This document shows, in pieces, positions 56,092-64,000 of a stretch of DNA of 64,000 bases. Within the stretch, counting starts at the first letter, position 1. Every line of letters begins with the position of its first letter. The notes beneath the pieces are model-generated. The model saw nothing but the letters and a program-made list of their open reading frames with translations. It did no database searches and was not told where the DNA came from. Source of the stretch: Cerrena zonata (taxonomy: Eukaryota > Basidiomycota > Agaricomycetes > Polyporales > Cerrenaceae); contig JASBNA010000011.1 in the NCBI GenBank assembly GCA_038087015.1, forward strand, positions 434,001 through 498,000, read 5' to 3'. The translations under genes were made by a program, and so were the position numbers.

Positions 56092-59000
56092 ATGGTTTTG
56101 GCGAACAATATTACTTTTACCACCAGCGGTATTGATGTCAGTCTGTTTGACCCTATGGTCCTTCGGGATCAAGTAGCATTCGAGTCTGCTATATGTAGCT
56201 TCGAACAAAAGCTATTTGACCCCGGGGTTGATAAGGTGAAGCTTGTCGACGATTTGATGTCTGTACGACATCTCTTCCAGCTGGTATTCTCCGGTACGAT
56301 GCAAACCTCTTTTCCACAAATCGTCGTAATTAACCTATTCTCCTGTAGCGGTTGGTGAACCGCCTGCAGAATTTATACAAGAATTCATATTCCAGTCGTA
56401 TCCTACGACGGCATACGAATTCGGTGGCTCTCAGGTTCAACGGCTGCTCGAAGACCTTGCCCACTTTGCCGTGGCTTTCTCCCTTATGCCATCGGCAGCT
56501 GAACTCTTTCGATCAGTTCAGTTTGGCACGCAGGCGTTGATGATTATCTCGACCGTGTTCGACAATATATTGGAAAATGACACGGAACAGCCAAATTCTC
56601 CTGTTAGCCCATCAAGCCCTACGCGTCGACGTAGGAACTTCTCCCACGCCTCCCAACGCGAGCAGAGAAAGGCTCGTATCAAGACATCTATAGTAATCGA
56701 CCCTAAACCATTCAACGACCTGAGCGTTGACGTACCTACAAGCAAGGATGAAGCTGACGACTTAGCCCAAAAGATACTCACAAATCAGCGACATCTCTTG
56801 GAGGTAGGTGATACATATGCCAATGTTTAGCCATCTCATCTATCTGAATTATTGTAGCAATATTTTTCCAGTCTACGAGACCCGGCATTATTCAATACTA
56901 TTCAATCGGTCTATATACCAGTTGCCTTCCCGGATCCAGAACCTGACTCAGAAACACCTGCTGTTGCTGGGTCTGATTCAACTGAAGATCAGCATACTAT
57001 TCCACCAACACCTTCAGTGTTTCCGATGGTCCAACCGCTCCGAGCGGCTCTACATTTCGATTCCCCAGAAGGCTTTGGAGAGTGGAGGGTTATGATCCCG
57101 TCGAGTGCACATCGTGATCTTCGGGATGCTAAGAGAAGAAATCCGAAGCTTTTCAAGATTATCGTGAAGAAAATCATGTTGGTGATGTTCCCTGTGTTAC
57201 TCAATTCGCTTTGTTGACGTTCTTGTAGGGAATTATCGAACGGCCATTTCTCTGACGATAATCAGAAAAAGCTCAACAACATGTCTGTGGGAGTACCAAT
57301 TTTCGAGGCCAAAATGACTAGTGATACACGTCTGGTGGTGAGCACATCTTGTATACATAATTTGGTTTATGTCAATGTGAACTTCGGTACCAGTACCAAA
57401 TCGATTGTAACCAGGATTTCGAAACTGGGGTAAGCAGGAAATCTACTCATTGTAAGGCCAATGTTGACCTCATTTCAATTTAGGTTGAACGCCAAGGTAC
57501 GTTCGGTGGCATGTAAATTAGAACGACAACAACCGCCTAACACTATGCAGTTATCCAAGTCTACGGAGTCTACACGCACGCTCAGCTTAAGAGATTCGAT
57601 TGGGACAACCTCGGGTCTAAACTCGCAAGACGAGGTTCGACCTATCGAGAACGGTATGACATCACTTCGATGTCCAACAACCTATGATTGACATGAATGC
57701 TACGTAGGTGTGTTTTTCGAAGTGAGCCTCGTCAGCCTGGCAAGAACGTTATTGCACCCGGGTCCTTCCCGCCTCAAGCGGAGTCTCCTACTCACGTACT
57801 GAAGTTGTCGATTCCTGCTAGGCAGATAAACGACCAGAGCGAAGAGGTGAGCAGTCTAAATAGGTTCACAATAACATACTCTGATAGTAGCTATGATATA
57901 GCGCGAGAAGAATACCATGTAACGTTGAATATTCTTGTGGATCACCAGCACGTAACTAATCATTTTATAGGCTCGAGAAGTTCGCCATGTTCTCCAAGGA
58001 CTTCTTATCAGGTAATTACCTAATGTCTTCCCCTTGTCATATATGATTCACTTCGAGGATCAGGAATAATAACTGACGACGATGGGGCATATGTTTTCCA
58101 AATGTCGTGAGTAGATATATTTCAACGTTAACCATGTCATAATCTTACCAGATGCAAGTCCGACTGAACAAGAGATCGTGAAGCACGTTGGCTCGTCGTA
58201 CGTTCTTGGCCGAAGTGGAACAGGGTTAGCTTCATACTACTCTAAACGCAAGTGTGACATTGACTGAGAACTCTCGGCATTATAGAAAGACAACAACTAT
58301 GTTGTATAAGATCCTAGGCATAGAACGAGCATGGCAAGAACTACTTCAACAGGATCGTGAAGTCGAAGGCAGTAGTGGCAAGCCACGCCAGATGTTTGTG
58401 ACCCAATCAAAAATGCTCGCGAAGAACGTCGAGGGATATTATGATAAACTTGTGGCATCTCATGGAATGGGCCGTCGTTCAAATCAACAACATCATGACC
58501 TCCTAATCAACTTGGATGAAGAAACTGAATGGCGGAAGGATCTCCCTCATCGATTCGGACTGCTCAAGGATGAACACTTCCCCGTCTTCTTGACGTTTGA
58601 TGAGGTCATTCTTCTCATTTCTTTTAGTCATTGTGCTCCATTCTAATACAGTGCCGTCAGCTCTGCAAGATGCTCGAAAATGAGTTCGATCATGCAACGA
58701 AACTTGAATCTTCGAGTACTACATTATCGGGCACTCTGCAGCAAGATTCCTTCGTCTCTTGGAGGCGATTCCGAAGTGCTTATTGGGACCATTTCCCCCA
58801 GAACCTTACGAAGCCTTTTGGTTCGTTGTTTACTTCTTGAACTGTGACTTGTTGTTGATCATTAGCTATCATACAGAACCATATCTCGTGTTCGGAGAAT
58901 TCATGGGTATGATTCCTCAGATACGAAATGTTTAGACTATTAATGTTTCACAGGTATCATCAAGGGGTCCGAAAAGACACTCACTTCAAACACTGGCTAC

Positions 59001-62000
59001 CTCGACCGCGCTACATATCTCGGCCTCAGCCATCGCGCCGCCGACATGTTTGTATCAAATCGAGAAGAATTATACCACCTCTTTGAGGCATACCTGAGAC
59101 GGAAGAAGGAATACAGAGACAATGATGCAGCAGATCGGTGCGTCCATTTATGGGGTTTCTGGTATTATATATTGCCAACAAATATCACCTGGTCCAGAAC
59201 TCAAAAATTGCTCCGCTTGATGACGGAATTAGGCATACCAGGCCAAGTGATTGACTATATGTGAGTACATGGAGAATACCCCATCCTAAACATGTATGTA
59301 TAACGCAACCCGTAGCTATGTCGACGAGACTCAAGACAATTTACTCATTGACACCCTGGGTACCACACTGGTTTCTAGTTTTGTTAACGCCTTCGTTGAT
59401 TTGTCCCACTTCTAGTTCTTCGAAGCCTGTGTCGAAACTCAACAGGACTCTTCTGGGCTGGTGATACCGCTCAGACGATTTCAGCCGGTAGCGCATTCCG
59501 CTTCAAAGACCTGAAGGCATTCCTTTGGCGTGTGGAGGTATAACAGTTATCTAACATGTTTATTCGTCCAATAACACGATCCTTTGTTAGAACAAGCTTT
59601 ACAATTCTTCCTTCAAGACAACGAAAGCACTTGTTCATCCGAAGGAGTTCCATCTGGCAATCAATTACCGATCGCATGCCGGCATTATTGATTGTGCCCA
59701 AACGGTCATCCATATACTAACCAAGTTCTGGCCCAACACAATCGATATTCTGAAGGAGGAGAAAGGCGACAACGACGGTGGCAAGCCTATCATGTTTACC
59801 GGATGGACCGAACACTCCCTCCCTTTCGAGCAACATCTTTTCGGTGACCGGTAGGTTCCACATGTCCTCGCGTCACGACTGCACCACTTAACGTCTTCTA
59901 GACACCATCAGATTGAATTCGGAGCAAACCAATGTAACATTCATTACATCTTTTCTTTTCTGGTTCTAATTGCGCCGTAGGCATTTTGGTTCGAGACGAA
60001 AAGGCTAGAGATCAACTGCGAGAACGAGTTGGGGCTGTCGGCATGATCTTGTAAGCGTAATCATTACTATAGACGTTCTACGATTTGCTAAGTGGTTATT
60101 TAGGACGATACAAGAAAGTAAAGGCTTAGAGTTTAACGATGTTTGTGCTAACTCATATTTACCGGAAACATCATTGACATTGTGCCTGTGCCAGGTTTTA
60201 CTCTACAACTTTTTCAAAGACTCAGATGTTTCGCTATCTCACTGGCGAATCGTGTTGAAGTTGTTTCCAGACAATCTAGATTCACGTCATGCAGTTGTGT
60301 GTCGAGAGGTAGAACAATTTCTCTGATATTCAAAACTTGGTTTTCATATTGTTTTAGTTGAAGTTCCTTTATGTTGCCATCACACGAGCACGAAATAATG
60401 TTTGGATTGCAGATGTTTCAAACAAAGGTGACCCTATGAGAGTAGGTTACTCGGTATCTTGACGTTTATACCTCAGAATGGCGCTAAATCCTTTGATAGG
60501 ATATATGGTTTTCGCGGGCACAGATCGAGATTTGCACTCCCAACGACCCGATACCTCAACTGGCGGTCTCGTCTGCGCAGGCAGAATGGGCTGAGAAGGG
60601 ACACTCATTGTTCAAGAATGGAACATACCGACAGGCCGTTCATTGTTTTGAACGTGCAGGTATGGAGCACGAACGAAATGTTGCTTACGCATACAGTCTT
60701 CAGCAAGAAGCGTTTTTACTGCCTGAAATTTCCCTTACTCGCGCCGAAACCTTCAGGAAGGCTGCTGACCTTTTCATCCAGTGTGCCATGTCTGAAACCG
60801 TACCGGATGAAACAAGGGCATACTATGGTCAAGCAGGCCGATGTTTGACAGAAAGTGGCGATCACTCTCGTGCAGGTGATATCTTTCTGGCTGCTGAAAA
60901 GTACACTGCCTCTGCCCAGGCTTATCGCAAAGCCGATATGTTTGACACTGCTGTTCATGTTGTTCACAATCACGAAGACGCAGTCGATTCCGGCGTGGCT
61001 AGCAGCATTGTTGCTGTCGCGAAATTACATTATTTCAAAGCAGGCGATGTCGAGTCAGTTCTATTGCCCAGCGAGGTTAAACGTGTTTTTCTGATAATTG
61101 ACTTTCGAATAGGAAAGTGTTTGATTTAGGTTTGTTCCAGTCCCCAGAGGAAGCTAGAGACTACGCAGAGGATTTCGGTTTCGACCAAGCGGAAGCTGAC
61201 ATCCTTGAGAAGATGGGTCAAATAACGAGTGCTGCTGCACTTCATTTCCGAGAGGGTCGATACACGGACGCCTTGAAGATCTTACTGAGCGCACCAGTAC
61301 TACGGGAAGACATCCAGGAGATGTGTGTTGACTATCTCCTAAAGGGACTTTGGCGTTTCTTGTCTATCGGTATTGATTTTTCGATGAATCTCCCGGTTGA
61401 AGCCCTGTCCCTGTTGAATTTTACGAGCACTGTTATGGATAACTGTTCTCCAAATGAGCATGATCGTATTCAGGTATCGTGATAATATTCCTTATTCATT
61501 GACTTCTCTGATCACATTATAGATCGAGATGTTCCAAGGGATTGAAAGGCAAGAATGGTCGCGGCTATTTTTCCTAGGCAATAAACTCTTAAACGACTTC
61601 AATATGGGTAATATAGTGTCCCAAAATTATGGTCTTCCGCGGTATGTATTTAGCTCGCGCGCGGTAAGTGAGTTGGAAATTCCGCACTAAGTTGTGGTCC
61701 ACTCAACAACTTTACGTGAAGTTGAGGCTGATTGTACGCCGAGTCAGATTTCTGTGACAACAAGTTTTACATTGCTCATCAAATACTGTCTCATGCCCCA
61801 GCCAATATTCAGGATCACCTAAGAGACTAAGAAGTTGGGTAGTAAGAATAACAAAAGATTGTTATATTATATCTCCAGTGATACAATACTAGTATTGCTA
61901 TTATAATTGTTATAATATGATGTTGTCCTTTGCTCACTAGTATCAAGACTTGTACGGAAAAGAACATTTACCCCATATTTATGAGGCTGCCAGAGAACTC

Positions 62001-64000
62001 AGAACGACAACATTCGGATAACTGTCAATTCTTCTGACAAAAATGTTGTCGCGCGCAACGACTGTCTTCAACAGAGTGCGGAAATTTGTTGAGACACTCC
62101 GTGGAAAGTGCCATGAACATCCAACTTACTGCGAAATCACTCAATCTTGGTACTTAGCGCGGAAAATAATTTTGGGACACTATATAGCCCATACTTCAAC
62201 GACAAACCTGCATCTGTTCTATGTCTTGATCATGTTTTTCGCCGCACGTTAAACCTCAAGACAATGAGGACACTTTCTGAAGTCCATGACATCTTGTCCG
62301 CATTTCACGGGTACACAGCGGTTCTCGGAGACGCCGCATTCATACCAGATCCTTGCCACAGGGATGGAATTCAACGACTCTTCGGGTTCACAATCACAGA
62401 GGATAACACAGTGAATGTGTTTGCAGGAACCCTATTGCACACAGCCGTACAACAAGCCATTCCCGGGTCCAAACGAGCCGTTGAACTGGTTCCAATACTT
62501 CGACGTGTTATCCAAAATATCCTCCGAACATGTGTTCAAGGAGAGAATTGGATGTGCAAACGGTGCCCGGTTTTATTTCCATGTTCAGTGTACACCATCA
62601 ACGGGTGGTGGTGTGGATTGGAATCTTGCCGAAAGGGTCATGGTTTCCGCGATGCTCTTAGCATAAGCTCCGTCCATTTTCGGCTCCGAATAATGATGTT
62701 GCAAGTCTCGATTTTCCATACGGCCGAGTATCTAGTCGAGAGAAGGGATCGAATTGATCAGCGACGGTGCGTCTTGACTAGGTGATATACACTATATATA
62801 TACATATTGATCTCGTTTCAGAATCTGGTTACAGAACATCTACAACCTTCTTCACCCGATCCACCATTCTCTAGGGTCATTTGCTAATATTCATTTAGCA
62901 AACTTTCCGGAGGCTCAAAAAGCTATCCCAATCATCAATCACTGGGTGGAGGATTGCCTCTTCTCTTTGCGATCGGATAGGTTTAGTCCTTTTTTCCTGA
63001 ATAATCTCGTCCAGATGTCGTCATTGGCATTTTTACTCAATCGATTTCGGGCACAAAGATATCTTGGAATAATTCCGTGTGTACAGAAGGAACCTCTACG
63101 GCGATATATCCGAGAAGACAATATGAATATCGTGCACGACATTCTCAAGCTCCTAGATGGATCAGGGGAACTGCCAATAGTTGCAGGAGTTCTCTTTCTT
63201 AAGTACATTATGCTTTCAAGTTTGCAGTTCCTATCCACTGATTAGATATCTTTCGTAGACGGGTTGTCTCCGCCAAATTGTGGATTAATTTCAGCAACGT
63301 CTGCTCCATCCTTGAATCTATCTGTTATTCCATTGTCATTACCCGTAGGCTGAGAAATGGCTCGTTGCATAACACGATTCTCCCAAGACAATGGATTTTG
63401 ACCCTTCCCACCGCTAATTCAGAGTCGATTGCTGCTCGTTCGATACCAATTAACTTGGTTGTTGAGCTCGTCGATATTGTTCATGCATTACTGGTGGGCA
63501 TATTCTCAAATAACCCGGAAGACTTTGGTAAGTGATTTGACATTCATTTCTGTATCTGGGAAACACTCAATGTATTGACATTTATAGAGTATCTTCTGTT
63601 CGAATACCGAAACTGGCAAGAATCAGATTTATGGCAAATCATATATATCTCACTGTCGCGCATGTAGGTACACTGCACGTGCAATGTCGTTTTATTACTA
63701 ATGACCACTTCCCTAGTTGTCGATCTCTATGTCTTCGTGAGTGAAAGGTCATCTTTCCATGATAAACCCTTCTCACCTCGTCTATAGTGAGCTGTAATAT
63801 GGCGACGCCACTCATTCGGGACCGTATTGTTTCAACCATACAGATTCTAGCTAAGTCTCAACACGAATTCCCAGCATTTTGTGCAATGTACGTCGCTATA
63901 TTGAAGAAGACTTCACTTATTAAACAGAGGCAATAGGTACGCGGAGGCGAGAAACTGGGATGAGCTTTGGTTTGCTCTTCGTGCGAGTGGACAGCAACCT
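56092..64000 (+). CDS. TRANK1-like superfamily-1 (UvrD-type) helicase/TPR protein, copy 2 (3'-partial, exon disrupted)
   Basis: Paralogue of 1224-9640, starting MVLANNITFTTSGIDVSLFD at 56092 and running off the right edge. Same domain order and several shared intron positions. Walker A LGRSGTGKTTT is split by an intron (58225-58285), as in copy 1. Walker B reads VDETQDN (DEAQDN in copy 1); then GDTAQTISAGSAFRF, NYRSHAG, ESKGLEFND, VAITRARNNVW, and TPR-like helices near 60600-61060. Near 61590 the frame KLLNDFN should run into DKPASVLCLDHVF (copy 1: KLHTDFLDIPASLLCFDHVF), but a 591-bp element intervenes. Unless spliced out, the protein truncates there. Downstream exons to 64000 stay open, so the insertion looks recent. 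Confidence 0.82.
61603..62193. mobile_element. 591-bp TIR element (MITE) in an exon of helicase 2
   Basis: Ends match as inverted repeats: left TATGGGTAATATAGTGTCCC, right (reverse complement) TATGGGCTATATAGTGTCCC, continuing through CAAAATTAT. Flanked by CTTCAA duplications (61597-61602 and 62194-62199). Removing element plus one duplication restores NDFNDKPASVL in frame. No coding capacity. The 6-bp duplication does not assign it to a superfamily; a Tc1-like reading with TA duplication leaves the frame broken. Confidence 0.82.

Noticed and set aside
61603..62193. Helicase 2 insertion as a normal intron
   Set aside because: The GTAATA and TATAG near the ends would give an out-of-frame join (17 extra bases); exact TIRs and CTTCAA duplications explain it better.

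Overview
The window is nuclear DNA of a filamentous basidiomycete, most likely an agaricomycete mushroom. The evidence is dense short introns (about 45-70 bp, GT/AG), a Rab8/Sec4 GTPase, an INO80-type ARP5, UstYa-family (DUF3328) proteins, the large UvrD-like/TPR proteins (TRANK1-like) that agaricomycetes expand, a DUF6698-type protein, and a TE set typical of that group (Ty1/copia, Plavaka/CACTA-like, Ngaro-type tyrosine-recombinase retroelement).

Layout, left to right. (1) 1-684, minus: 5' part of a Rab8/Sec4 GTPase, divergent from (2) 1224-9640, plus: a complete TRANK1-like superfamily-1 helicase/TPR gene. (3) 9859-12802, minus: ARP5. (4) 13722-20929, minus: a DUF6698-type gene split by a full-length copia retrotransposon (15374-20826) with identical 5-bp target duplications; the reading frame is continuous across the empty site. 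(5) 21396-31520, plus: a Plavaka-type transposase gene whose conserved core is interrupted by a 4.45-kb palindromic foldback element (24210-28663). One arm of that palindrome carries a nested 715-bp CACTG-ended MITE, and the other arm preserves the empty site. (6) 31521-37900: sparse region with a tiny secreted-peptide gene, a seven-transmembrane protein and a proline iminopeptidase. (7) 38046-48120: an accessory cluster of three UstYa-like genes, three tandem Gal80-like (Gfo/Idh/MocA fold) genes and a histidine phosphatase. (8) 48832-55650, minus: a Ngaro-like retroelement with fully resolved split direct repeats. (9) 56092-64000, plus, off the right edge: a second TRANK1-like paralogue, with a 591-bp TIR element inserted in a conserved exon.

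How it fits together: two related giant helicase-like genes in the same orientation bracket about 46 kb of TE-rich and accessory DNA. Region 7 has the look of a small biosynthetic or regulatory cluster (UstYa-type tailoring proteins, Gal80-like sensors or oxidoreductases, a peptidase nearby). I found no precursor peptide or other core enzyme, so no pathway product is proposed. Several TE insertions can be proved from the sequence because removing the element plus one target duplication restores an uninterrupted reading frame (copia in the DUF6698-type gene, foldback in Plavaka, TIR element in helicase 2). Exon borders are read by eye from GT/AG signals and protein continuity; domain names are from recognition, not from a search.
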